Assembly: GCA_001643675.2 (NCBI GenBank)
Contig: LSRY02000005.1
Span: 1,523,501 to 1,587,500 of the forward strand
Source: Monocercomonoides exilis
Lineage: Eukaryota; Preaxostyla; Oxymonadida; Polymastigidae
Length of the DNA: 64,000 nucleotides
Reading direction: 5' to 3'
The notes under the pieces were generated by a model. It had not been told where the DNA came from. It saw only the letters and a list, made by a program, of their open reading frames with translations, and ran no database searches. Shown here piece after piece: positions 33,353-45,700 of the stretch; positions within the stretch are counted from its first letter, which is position 1, and each line of letters begins with the position of its first letter. A program made the position numbers and the translations under genes.

Positions 33353-36300
33353 ATGGGCTCTTCAGCCTCTAAGCAAGCCGCTGAAGATTTGCATTCTTCA
33401 AATTTTTCTTTACCAAATGTTCCAGTTCAAGGAGTGGAAGTGAAAATTTCTGATAAATTTTCTCAAAAACCTTATTTCAATCATGTGTATGTTGTTTGGA
33501 GTGTTCGCCATCCAGGATCTGATTGGACAAAAGTTTCACAGGGATGGTATGCACACATTATATATTTTATGATGTCATAATAGAAATAAAGTTATTATAT
33601 CCCTACAAGAGCTGACGTTGGAGCAATTCTTCGTGTTGAGATTTTTAGGCAATTGTATGTACCAGAAAGTTCTGTTAGTGCTTCATATGACACGGCAGAC
33701 AAAACAACACAAATCATAGAGTTTGAAAAAAAAAAAGCAAAAATTCGTAAAGCCATTTTACCCCATTTGAAAGATGATTATGATCGGTTGCTTCTCTTGA
33801 CTCAAACATCTGCTCCCCCATCACAATTTGCAAATATGAAATTTAAATCTTACCAGGGAAATGACATAATTGAATTTGTTTATCAATCTTTTGATGAAAT
33901 CGAAAAAACAGTTGATTCAACAACGATTTATCAACAGACAGCTGAAAAAGAAGAATTTCGAGATACTGCAATTTCAGATTTTTGGGAACCAACTATGCAT
34001 GATCAGATTTATGCGTTTTCGAAGCATATGGAATTAATGTTTTCCTCAGAATCAAAATTTCCAGTGAGATCTTTAGATGAAGAGTGGATGGGACCACTTT
34101 ACAGAACGATCATGCCCATGCTTCCTCGACTTTCAAAAGCTGCTATGGAACCTGAAAGCACCCTATCAACTTTGTTTTCTGAAGATGAAATTTTTGGATT
34201 TGATAAGAATTATTATGTGTGCAGCGAAGATCATCTGACTGTCATGAGCTGGGATTGCGAAGAGCCAACGTTGTTTTCGAACTCTGTCGCATCTCTTTCA
34301 TCGTTTTCTGCGGTGCTGGCATCAAAAGCCGCATCATTCTCGTCCATATCGTCCATGCCCTCTGCATTCCCAGGCTACAGCTCCGAACAATTCAAAGGAA
34401 ATGCCTGTGATTTTGCAAGAGGCAACCTCCCAACTTCGGGAGAATCTGCGTCATTCAGCTTCCTGTGCCCGCCGTGGCCGCTGCGGTGTGCGCAAATCGC
34501 GTCCATCATCCTGAGCCGTCTGCCAGACATCGTCTCCCTCCAGCGCATCCCAGTCGGCGGTGTTGCTCAGCTCGCACGCGCCTTGTTCTGCCAATACGAT
34601 GGCGTCTGCGCGACAGTTTACAAACCAGACAAGAATAAAGTGAAAGGCGAAGCTGGTGAAAGGGAAGGTGAGAGAAGAGGGAGGAGAAAGGGGGCAGACG
34701 AGGAGCAGAAGAGCAAGGAGCTTGGATTTGATTCGGCTTATTCTTCTATTGGATCCAATGGAACATCAACGACGAAAACTCTGCCATCACCATCAATTTC
34801 TTCAACTTCTGCTTTTTCTCCCTCCTCGCTCTCTTTAAGCGGTGTTGGCTCTTCTCTTCCCTCTGCAGCTAAACGAGGCTCTCCTCCTTCATCATCATCT
34901 TCTTCTTCAGCAACGGGCACAGGCTATTTCATCCTCGACGATAATATCTCATCTTCATCATCATCTTCTTCTTCATCTTCTTCTCCCTCTGTTCCAAATG
35001 CAACCACACCTTCCTCTCTGCTCTCCACTCCTTCTGCTTCTGTTCCTCTGTTCCGCGAGTCGTCACAGCCGTATTCGCTCGACGTGTACGAAAACTGGGC
35101 CAACTGCATTTTCTATCGCAGGGGCAGAGTCCAGGCAGCATCTACGCCTTATTCGCTTGACATGTTTGAGAAGCCGCTTTCGTATTTCTTGCCGGCAAAC
35201 AACACACAGGGAACGGCGGCTGAAAAAATGAATGAAGGGAAAATGGAGAAAGAGAGGGAGAAAGAGAGAGAAAGAGAAAGAGAGAAGGAGAAGAGCAAAG
35301 AGAAGAAGAAAGAAAAAGAAAACAACGAATCAAAGGGAAAGCCGTTTTTCGGTTCGAAAGGAGGGAAAGGAGGCAGAGACAGCGACTATTTACCGTTTTC
35401 TGACACTCTTTTTGATGAAGACACCAAAAATTCAAAGACAAACATGCAAACAGGTGGAACAATGTTGGAACAATTCAGCAGCGATTCACTTGTTGCTCCG
35501 TCTCCCTTGATGTCAAATGCACGTCTTTCGCCTCAATCAACTGCATTGTCTTCCTTCTCTTCCTCTTCCTCTTCTTCTTCCACATCCACAATCACATCAT
35601 CATTATCCTCTACCTCCTCTCTTTCCCCTCCTCCTTCTTCCTCTCTCTCCAGCCGCTCCTCAGGACAGCACTTCTCCCGCACAAACTTCAATCGAACACG
35701 CTTGTGCGACATGAGAGCGCTCGGCATTGTTTTGCGCATCGACCCAGCTGTGGGGCCGATGCAGGCGCCTCCGCTGCTGTCACCGATGGACGAGGTGGCA
35801 GCGATGAGTGCGATGGAGAAGTATGTGAAGAAAGGGGCAGAGAAGGAGAAGATTATCCTGCGCCGGATGAAGATCACCAGCGAGAAGGAGCGGCTGATTG
35901 ACGAGCTGCTGGCAGAGGAGGACAAGATCAGGCAGAGGGAAATAGCAAGAGAGAAGGAGAGGGAGAGGCTGAGGATGATTCGGATGTTCGATGAAGATGC
36001 ATCAGAGAAGGATCCGCTGGATCCGCTGCCGATGCTGGGGCTGGACATTGACTCAGAAACAACGACGACAGAGACGAGCTCTGAAGGAGAGAGCATTTCA
36101 GAGGAAGAAATGGAAGGGGAAGGAGGAAGAAGAAGAGAGAGAAGAAGAAGGAGGAGAGGAGGAAAAGGGGAAGAAGAAGAAGAAGATGATGACGATGAGG
36201 ATATGTTGAGGTTGGATTCAGAGTCAGAGATGAGCGACAGCAGCGAGGAAGAGGAGGAAGGATCGAGTGAAATGGAGTATGAAGAAGGAGGAAAAAGAAG

Positions 36301-39300
36301 GACAAACAGAAAAGGAGGGAGGAAAACGAAAAAGAGAGGGAAAGACAAAGGAAGAGGGAAAGATTATGGAAAGGGGAAACTCAAAGACAGAATGAAAAGG
36401 GGAAAGAAGGGCAAAGAGGTGGAGTTATCAGAGTCTAAATACACGGACGATGCGAATGGAAGGCGAGAAGAGGAGATTCTGATGGAGTATGCTGAGAAGG
36501 AAGAGGATAGAGGCGTGGGGCTGAGGAGAAAGAAGAAGAAGAACGACATCAGAAACCAGCTGGAAGACATGCGGAGTCTGTCTGACAGAGCAATTATGGA
36601 CATGGACTCACTCATATTTGAGCAGGAGGAGCGAGAAAGAATGAAAAGGAGGAAGCAGCTGCTGCGCATGGAAGGGGAGCAAGAGACGCCGGAGGAGAAA
36701 GCAGGAAGGAAGAAGGAGACAGCCAATGCGCGGCTGAGAGGAGAACAGGTGATTACAGAGCTTGCAAAGGGGGTAATTACATCAGCAGCGATTGCAGTGA
36801 GAGAGAAAGACGGGGTCGTACAAGGAACTGAGGATCAGATGAAGAGGAGGGACGAGAGAGGAGCAAGTGGAATTGAGATGGCTGGAGCAGAAGGAGCAGA
36901 CGAAGCGAGCAGAGCAACAACTAAAAAGGGAGAAGGGCCGATGTACTCACATGCAGTCGGAGGAGGTGCAGTGCCAGAACTTTTGGCTGGAGAAGGACAA
37001 GGAGTCGAAAGCGGAGGAATTGGAGTGGGAGTTGGAGTGGGAGTAGGGGTAGGAGGCGGAGGAAGTGGAGGAGGAAGCGGAAGAGGGGCATCGATTGTGG
37101 AATCGTCAAGGCATTCCTTGTCACTTGCGCATTCGCTGAATTCACCGCGTGCCATCAACGCCTCGAAGGAGCAGATTGCTTTGTTTGGGGAAGTGACAGA
37201 GCGCACAACCCGCCTGTCGCACTGGAGACACGCGCTGATTGCGCCCAATGCGCCTCTACGGATGCCCACGCAGACTGTCCACACAGCACTGGCAGGAAAA
37301 GTGCTGGATCCGCATCACTTGCACGTGGCTCACGGACACGCTTTTATATCCTCAGTGGCAAGACACTACACAGGCGGGAGGAGGTTCTTTGCGACGTCTG
37401 TGCTGCTCTTTGGAGATGGCAGCTTCGGAGAAGATGTGCGTTTTGTGCAGACGATGAACCTGATGCGGACAATTGTGTTTGTGCTGACGCAACTCACAGG
37501 ATGCACCACAACAATGGAAAGAGCATCAGGAATGGCTGAGTCACCTTCGCTTGCGGCAGTATCCCAGTTCGGCTCTGGAAAAGGATATGGATTGATCAGC
37601 CCAGCTGTGGCGAAGCGGGTGGGCAGGGACGAGAAAGAGCGCGAAGGAGGGATGGAAGAAGAGAACTGGTTAGGAAGAGGAGGAGGAGGAAGAATCAGCA
37701 GCACCAGCAAAGGATTCGCTACTGATCATACCAGCTGGTCTTCCTGGAACGCCAGTGCCACAACGTCTTCATATTCAATGACGTTTTTCCCTCCTCACCC
37801 AGTTCATCTGCGCCTGCCGATCATTCTGTGCGGCTCGCTTTCGGCAACGTCGCTGGACTCTCCTGTGCTGCGGCTGATGATGCGGGGCATTGAAACATCG
37901 CAGCACCCTGCGCTGAGATTCTCGTGTGTAACAAACAGCATCTTACAGCAGCCGTCGTTTGTGCACAGCGGAATTGAGCTGAGAGACACACACAGGAGAA
38001 AGAGGTGGAAGAAGAGCTGGAGAGAGAAAGAGGCCGAAGGGTGTGTGGATGAGATGCTGATGGTATGCAAGAAGAGGGACAGGCTGATAGCGACGGAGCA
38101 GTTGCTTGCAGAGGAGAGGAAGAGAGAGAGGAAGAGAATAAAGGAGTCGAGAAAAGAGAGGGAGATGATGATTGTGTACCTCAAAGAGAAAGAGAGAGAG
38201 CGAATCAAAGAACTGGAAAAGGAGATAGGACGGGAGCTGATGACCAAAGAGGAGAGGGAGGCGCCTTATCAATACTACAACCCAGAGCTGGAGAAACTGG
38301 AGCCACACTATTCAATCGCCATTGGGTTTGGTGATCCAGACATCGCCCTGAAACTACAGAGCCGGAAGCCTTCGTATCTGCCACCGCGCAAAATGTACAA
38401 GCCGCCGCTTAATTTCGCAGAACAGGCAACAGAAATATTCGAAAGGGAGGAAGAAATACAAGAAATAAAGAGAGATTCTGGTTTGAAGGAGGCAGATTCG
38501 ACTAATTCTTTGATGATAAAAGGGATGAATGAGTCAGATAGATCGTTGAATGCTTCAGCTGATAATGCGTTGTCTTTTGAGAACAACACTTCTGAAGCAA
38601 ATAATGGAATGGGAAATGGTGTTAATTACCAAAACACTTCATTGACAGTCACACAATCCTCAAATCTTCCTTTGCCTCCTGATTCTACTTTGTCTTCTTC
38701 ATCCTCCTCCTCTTCTTCTTCAGACACACCTATTTCAGCCGAGACAACTTCCAATGAACTTCTTCTTTTCTCTGTTCCTGAAGTTGCTCCTCTGTTCCCC
38801 ACGTCACTTCACCCTGCTTCTGCCTACACTTCAATGGGCTTCTCTCCTCTCGAATCGCCTCAGTCACTACGAACGCTCAAAGACTCAACTGCAAATGCAG
38901 AACCAACTATTTCTCCAAGCTCCAATTCTCTTTCTCTTTCTCTCCCTCTTTCTTCTTCGACTTCTTCTTCTTCCAATCCATCTTCTTCTACCTCTTCTTC
39001 TCCTTCTTCCTCTTCTTCTCTCTCTCACTCTGCCCTCAACTTCATCCCCATCCGTCACAGACGTAGGCACCACAACTGCTGGGACCCGCTTTCCATTGCG
39101 GAAGCCGCAGAGTCGCAGCTGCTCCCCTTCGAAGGCAGCATCAAATACACTTTCCCGTTCAACCACCCATTCCACAAAGTGAGAGACCCAGTTCTCGTCC
39201 CCATCTTCGACAATGCTGTGGACTTTGGACAATATTTTGCACCTTCCCTTATTACTCCCTCAGAAGACAGCGAAAGATTCTCTGAGTCTGCAACTCCTGG

Positions 39301-41203
39301 TACTTCTCTACCGATGATCGAAATCCCCATCCTTCCGCGCCTGCCGAATGACAAGATCGGTTCGTGGCTGAGAGAAGGAGCAATTCATCCGCAGACAGCA
39401 AAGATGGTATCTGACTTCTTTTCTTCGTCATTTTCGTCGTCGTCGTCTTCTTCTTCATATTCACCTTCGACATCAAACACCTCTTTGAATTCCAATTCTT
39501 CTTCTTCTTCTTCATATTTTGTCACACCCACAATGCAACACATGGCTGTGCGTCCGATCGTGTCTCGTCTGGCGTCTGCAGTCGGCTGGGGCGCTGTGAA
39601 GGAGTCAGTCAACGATGAATGGGACGATCGCTTACAACCGATTTTCACTCTGTCACCACGTGATGCTGTGGTGCCATTTGAGCAGCATGTGGAGAGGAAG
39701 CTTCATCGTATTTTCAAAGAGAATGAGAAGGAGAAAGAGAAAGCGAAGAGGAATGGGGAGAGAGTTGGAGGAGGAGGAAGAGAAGGAAGAGGAGGAGATG
39801 ACGATGGTATCTCAGCTGGAGTTCGATTGGACGGCATTGATGGGCTGGTGAGCGTGGTTAATGCTCATTTGAGCAGCGAGGAGAAAGATCGGATGCAGCT
39901 GATGAGACAAAGTCAACCTTTGACAAGTCATTCGTTGCCCAGTCAGTATTTATCACCAAAACAGCAACAGATGCACCAGAGAATGGACTCCACAACATCC
40001 ACCTCTCTTTTACTGACTCCCCAAAGCAGACACGCAACATCTCCTTTAATCAGCTCGCATTCGCTTTCTGTGCGATCATCTGCTGGTTTGTCTCCAGTCT
40101 CACAATCGTCAAGGCAGTTTCTGCTGCAAGAGCTTCCCATCCATTCAGACTACAGAAGACACCCAACTCTACCATTTGGTTCAGACACGGTTATTTTCCG
40201 TTCGGCGCTGTTGTTTGTGGACAGCTGGACTTCGGTGACACAGGCATCGCCGCTGCATACGCTGTACACACCAGCAATAATTAAACAATCTCAAATACCA
40301 GACAGAGCAGGAAGAAGAAGCAAGAGCAGGAGTAAGAGCAAGGGTGAAAGTGAGAGTAGAAGTGGAAGCAGAAGCAGAAGCAGAAGTAACAGCAGAGACA
40401 GGAAAACAGACAAAATCAGAATTCCAAATCTCACTCCATCTCAATCAGTTTCAGACAGAAATGGAAGCACCGACACGACAAAGGCAGATAAGCCAAGAGA
40501 AAAGAAAGTGGATGACGTTGGCATAATGTCCTCACCCAGTGATTATGTGATGGCCACACAGCAACTGCACCCTATCCTCATTCGAGTGCCGCGTGTGGAA
40601 GGAGAGAAAGAGGTGAATCGCACCGAAGGAGAAGAAGTTCCCCACGGGCCGATAACTTCCTCAGCGTTCGGCTCATCTCCTCAGAATAAGTCTCCTTCAA
40701 AGAATTCAGGCAATGGCAATGGAAGTGGTAATAGCAATAGCATCAACAATGGATTGAACAATCTTCACGTGCCAAATGGCTCGATGATGACACCTGCACG
40801 CAAAACATCCGCAACAAACGGACCATCACAAGCACAACAGACCACGCCTTCTTCGCAGAATTCTTCATCTCGCCATTCATCGACCACAGACTCCCCCAGT
40901 TCGAATGCATCGCGCACGGACAGCACAGACACTACAACAAATTCATCACTCAGCTCAGCCACAGCCGCGGCGCTGCTTCCTTTGTGTCTGTTTCCCTGTG
41001 CCCATCGCCCTGTGTTTGTGGTGTACCACCGGTTCTGGGAGGATGACAGAGTGTACAGACACAGAGTGAACGAGGCGCTGAAGTGGGAGAGCTTGAAGAG
41101 AGAGGAGGAGTTTGAGGAGAGGATATGGAAAGAGAAGATGGAGTCGGAACGATCTTCGCAGATCAGCTCAGAAAGCAGCGAAAAGAACAAAATGTTTGTT
41201 TGA
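33353..41203 (+). CDS. CCR4/PDE12-like protein with a probably inactive EEP domain and huge insertions
   Basis: The model is exon 1 33,353-33,546, a 45-nt intron 33,547-33,591 (GTATGC...AAAG) and exon 2 33,592-41,203, giving 2601 residues. The splice joins VSQG to CYYIPTRADVGAILRVEIF in frame. I chose MGSSASK as start because it fits an N-myristoylation signal. An upstream in-frame TTG is unlikely. After a small N-terminal beta-rich part, pieces of an exonuclease-endonuclease-phosphatase fold appear in order: LTVMSWD (about 280), CPPWPLRCAQIASIILSRLPDIVSLQR (357-383), ENWANCIFYRRGR, LPIILCGSLSAT (about 1474-1485) and SPSDYVMATQQL (about 2383). Catalytic positions look replaced: LQE is LQR383, GDFN is GSLS (1480, 1482) and SDH is SDY2383. 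Ser, Arg/Glu and Gly tracts separate the blocks. Active relatives trim mRNA tails or 2'-5' oligoadenylate; this one may act as a scaffold. Confidence 0.7.
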
Positions 41204-41917
41204 AGAGGGTTATTGTTGAATTAGATGAATTTCGAATCTTTGAGGAATAACTTGCAACATGTGTGATTATCTTTTTTGATGTGCTGTGCGTTTTCTATTG
41301 AGCATTTATTTCAGGCAGAGATAAGAGATTTACCTGAAGAATGTGTTATTTATTTATATTTTGTATCTATTTGTTTCATGATCCTTTTTTTAATTTATAT
41401 ATTTCCTTTTTTTTTTAAAACATCACAAAGCGAAAAAAATGAAAAATAATTTGATATTCTTACTGAAAATTAAATATATTTGGATTATTAAAGGAATTAG
41501 GTGATGTTTTGTGAATTGTGTCATTTTTCACTTTGCTTCAAACTCAAAAAATAGATTTGTCGAATGAAAAGAAATCCAAAAATTCACAAAGAAAAATCTG
41601 AACACAGCAAGAAACAGTTTTCATTTTTCCTTTTCTTCTTTTCCAACTGGATAAAAGTCCTTGCTTAGATAATTTTAAAATCACAATTTTCAATTTTGAT
41701 TTCAATTCAATCTCATTTACTTGAATAAAAAGAAAATAAAAAGATTATTTTTTAGATTTCGTTGCTAAAATTCCATGTATTACACGTCGCGTTAATTACT
41801 AATGAAAAAATTTTTTAAAAATACAACATTTTCACATAAAATTGCCGTTTGGAAATCAAATCCAAAAACAGTAAAAACAATGAGTTGAACAAAATAATTG
41901 AATCGCGCAACATTCCT
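41204..41917. other. Convergent spacer
   Basis: AT-rich sequence between the ends of the CCR4-like gene (plus) and the TPR-motif gene (minus). It holds their 3' untranslated regions. No gene or repeat was seen. Confidence 0.45.
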
Positions 41918-42670
41918 TCAAGATACTTGAGAATCCAATAATTCATATGCTTTTTTCACATCGTTCAATAACGATTCATTCAATTTATCTTGCATTTCTT
42001 TTGAAGAAACAAGTTTAGATAATAACTGAGGATCAGGAGTTGTCGAAGAAGAAGATTGCGCAGAAATCGCTTTTCGAATCAATGGATGCTGCTTTGATAA
42101 ATCGTAACTTAAAGATGCGCGTGAAATGTCATCGACTTCGTCTTCTTCACTAAATTCACCAGTTTCATCTTCGTTTGATTCCGATAAAGGAACATTTTCT
42201 TTTGATTTAGAATCTTTAATATCTTCCTCCTCACTTTCTTCTTCTTCTTCCTCTTCATTTTCTGATTCTGTGGAATTTGTTGCGGAACTACCTTTTGAAG
42301 ATTTCGAATTTATTGAAGATAATAATTGGGCTTTCAAAGCTTTCGCTGTTTGATGTTCCGGATCAAGCTTTAATACTATAGAAAATTCAAAAATGTTTAA
42401 CACAAATATCACAATGTTATTTCATCATTCTTCATATCTGACAATAAAAAGACAAACTTTTATTTACATCATTAAGCGCATCTTCCAGTTTGTTGTCCGA
42501 CAAATATCTTAGGCACTGTTCAAAACGTATGATATTGCATTTAATAATTACAATATAATTCGACAAACTTGCTGCAGCAAATCTAATGGAACTTTTTCAC
42601 TCATCTTTTCGTAACCCATTAAAACTTGAATATATTCTTGAGAAAAGCTCAAAACAGAATTTTTGTGCAT
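41918..42670 (-). CDS. Small acidic protein with a TPR motif (three exons)
   Basis: Splicing by eye gives exon 1 42,670-42,569 (34 codons, MHKNSVLSFS...), intron 42,568-42,516 (53 nt, GTTTGT...CAG), exon 2 42,515-42,458 (58 nt), intron 42,457-42,376 (82 nt, GTTTGT...TATAG) and exon 3 42,375-41,918. The product has 205 residues. Both joins keep frame and rebuild one tetratricopeptide-like helix pair, CLRYLSDNKLEDALNDVNK then ILKLDPEHQTAKALKAQLL. The rest is a Glu/Asp/Ser-rich acidic stretch and a helical C-terminus (HPLIRKAISA, DVKKAYELLD). I do not recognise a specific family; an assembly or chaperone adaptor would fit but is unproven. It is divergent from the Scc2-like gene, with 103 bp between the two start codons, suggesting a shared promoter region. 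Confidence 0.65.
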
Positions 42671-42773
42671 CGATTTGAGAAAATAAAAAGCAGATGAATG
42701 TTTTTAAATTGAAAGAAGCAGATGTCAAAAATTTTCTTTATGGGAATATTGTGAATAAATAAATGGTTTTTGA

Positions 42774-45700
42774 ATGGAAAAGACAATAGCTTCATTTTCT
42801 GCACATGCACTTTTGGAATGCATTGTGGGAAAAGATTACAAAGATAGAAAAAATCTTGAGAATTTTTCATTCACAAACGTTACTCCAGAATATTTTTCAT
42901 CTTTGAAAGTATTTTTGCTTGGCATTTTGAACAAAACAATTGTCGACGATATTTTAAGTGACACAAAAGAAATGTTATTGCTGTTTGAGTGCGTGTCTGA
43001 ATATTTCTCTTTTGCACTTGAGTCAAAACAGTTAAATTCACAACTGATTTTCCAACAAATAAAAAAGAAATCGCAAAAAAAATTGAATTCATCAACAAAA
43101 AACTTGCGCAAGTTTGATGCTTTTCCAATTTCGTTGCGTTGTGCACTTGAAAGTTGCAACTGCCTTCTTCTTTTACTGATAATCAATGTAAATTATGATC
43201 CTCAGAAAATGCGAAATGCAATCAACAAAATCATCCAATTTCTTCACATTGCCATTAAAGATATAGTTGTTTCAAACATTTTAAAGGAATATAAATTTAT
43301 TACAAAACAGAAGAGCAGAATCGATCAATATTCAAATAGCTTTACATTCGAATTCTTAAAATCTGTATCAGAAGCTATTGTAGAAACGCTTTCTCATTTG
43401 TGCGCATTTATTTCTTATCATCATCTGGACGATCTTCAAGTATCACACCTTCAGACGGTGATTCTTTCATTGTTTAGTTTTGGAGGATGGAATTTAACTT
43501 CAAGTTCGAATGCAGATTTCAAATCCTCGTCAAAAGAATCACTAAATAAATCGTCCAACTACATCATGTCAATATTTTCTCAGTTGTTACAACCACTTCA
43601 AAACGAGGGAATTACAATTCTTAGCTTAATGTTTACAGAATATCCTTCGCTGAGAGATGGACAAATTGAAGATTTATTCCTTATGATAGTTCAGTGGAAG
43701 GACTATGACAATCTAAGCTTAGGAGAAGAGCGCACTGTTAGTATGAACGTTTCAGTGAAAGCTCAAGAACAGTTTTACAGTACTCCTCCTCCTCTTCTTC
43801 GAGCACTTCTGACTATGGTTCAATCATCTTTCCGTGTCCGTGCTTTCACTTATGCTCCATTCTCAAATGCACAGGACGAGTCATTTTCCGGTCAACAAAA
43901 TGCAAATGAGTTGGAAAAAGGTGGGAAAGAAGAAAGCAGCCTTATTGTTGAAGAAGCAACTATCTCAAAGTCAGACTTAGCAATAGATGATTCTATTATT
44001 AAAGTTGAATCTGAACTTTTGCTGAACAAAAAACAGCGCAGAGGTACCTTGAAGGAAATTGTTGCATCACTATCTCGTGGAATCAGCATGATTCTCGACT
44101 GTTGCGGTATTTCAGCTCAAGTAGCTCTAATGAAAATGAACAAAAAAGCATCCAATGAAGAACAAACTAAAGTTCATCCAAAACAAAATACAGATTTACA
44201 GGCTTTATCCACAGCTATTCCATCATCTCCTTCCTCCTCTTCTTCGTCAGCATCATCATCAACCTCTTCTAATGAATCGGATGTTCTTCCACCAAACTTC
44301 ACACCTTCCTCGAGTCTGTGCCGTTGGTACCGCCGCTGCCTTTCACGCCTTGTAGATACGCTGCTGAGCTGTCTGCATCATCCTTTGTATCCTTCTGCAC
44401 AGCTCTTTCTATTTCTCATTGCCAGTCAGCTTAGTGAGTCGCTAAACGCCTTTCGTGGAGCTTCAAGCGGAAATGAGGCAAAAGCGAATCAGTCGATGTC
44501 AAAGATAGCATATCCGTTTGGCTCTTCCGTTCCTCTTTCTGGACAGTGTGTTATCATTGAGACAATGAAACAGAGGCATTTCTTGTATCTCCTCAACCGC
44601 ATTGCACATTCGGTTGATACTGCAAAACTAGCAGGAGTTCAGCACTCGGACAGATTAATGAAAAAAGCTGAAGAGAAAGAAAAAGAGAGAAGCGAAAGAG
44701 AGAATGAAATCATTTCTGAATGGAGAAGTCTATGTAATGTTCGGTCGCGTGAAAGCGTAGTGAAGAAAAAAGGCAAAAGCAAACATCATTCAGAAGACTT
44801 TGCTTCTAATGAAAAAGAGAAACTTTTTATTTCAGATTTGGATTCGTGGAAGCAAAGACAAATAAAAGCCGAAAATTTGGAAGAAGACACAAAACAATCA
44901 GTAATTTCAACAAGAACAGAGGAATTGCAGAAAAGAAGACTTCTTTGCGCTGTCTGTGGTCTTCCTCTGACCACCACACAACCCTGGCGATATCAAACTG
45001 ACGGAATTACAGCGCAGTCAACTGCCAACAGGATGTTTGCTGATGCTTTGCGAAGAGAAGAGGCAAAGAATGATGAAGCATCAATGCTTGTCCCAGAATT
45101 GGATAACTCAGAGCGACTTGCTATTCGAAAGCCTTCGCAAAAGAAGATGGCAAAGAAGAAAACAGGATTTTGCTTGCTGTGCGGATGTGCACTGCATCTG
45201 TGCTGTGCTGGTATTGACGATGGAAGATTGGAAGGAGAAAGCGAAGCAAAGGATTTGAACACCATCTGTGATGCTTGTGCTTTTCTTTATTGCAAAACTA
45301 CTCCGGTTTGTGGTTATGAGCTGATTAATGTTACGCACTGCGAATTAAAAATTGAAGATGATGATATGAATTCCACAGAAATGGTGAAAGCATCAGAAAA
45401 TCATTCAGAATACAAGTGCAATTTTGTGAGTTCTGGGAATTTTTCTGTATCAAATGCGTTTTATCATCTGCTTCTGCTTTTGGATTTGATAAAAGTGTAT
45501 GTTACAAAAGAAAGCTCGCAATGGTTTGAAACTTCAAACTTTCAACATTCTTCAGATGCATCAAGCACATCAATTGATTCGATTCCTCTTATTGCAGATT
45601 TCGGAAAGATGTTTGAAGGAAAAGAAGAAAAAGAAGAAAAAGCAATTAGAGAAGATAATGATCGTTATTACCACAATTCAGATAAAGAAGAACTTTTATT

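Noticed and set aside
35533-36348. 271-codon Ser/Leu-rich minus-strand frame within the CCR4-like gene
   Set aside because: It is a shadow of the Ser and Glu/Arg tracts on the plus strand, with no independent start context or conserved motif.
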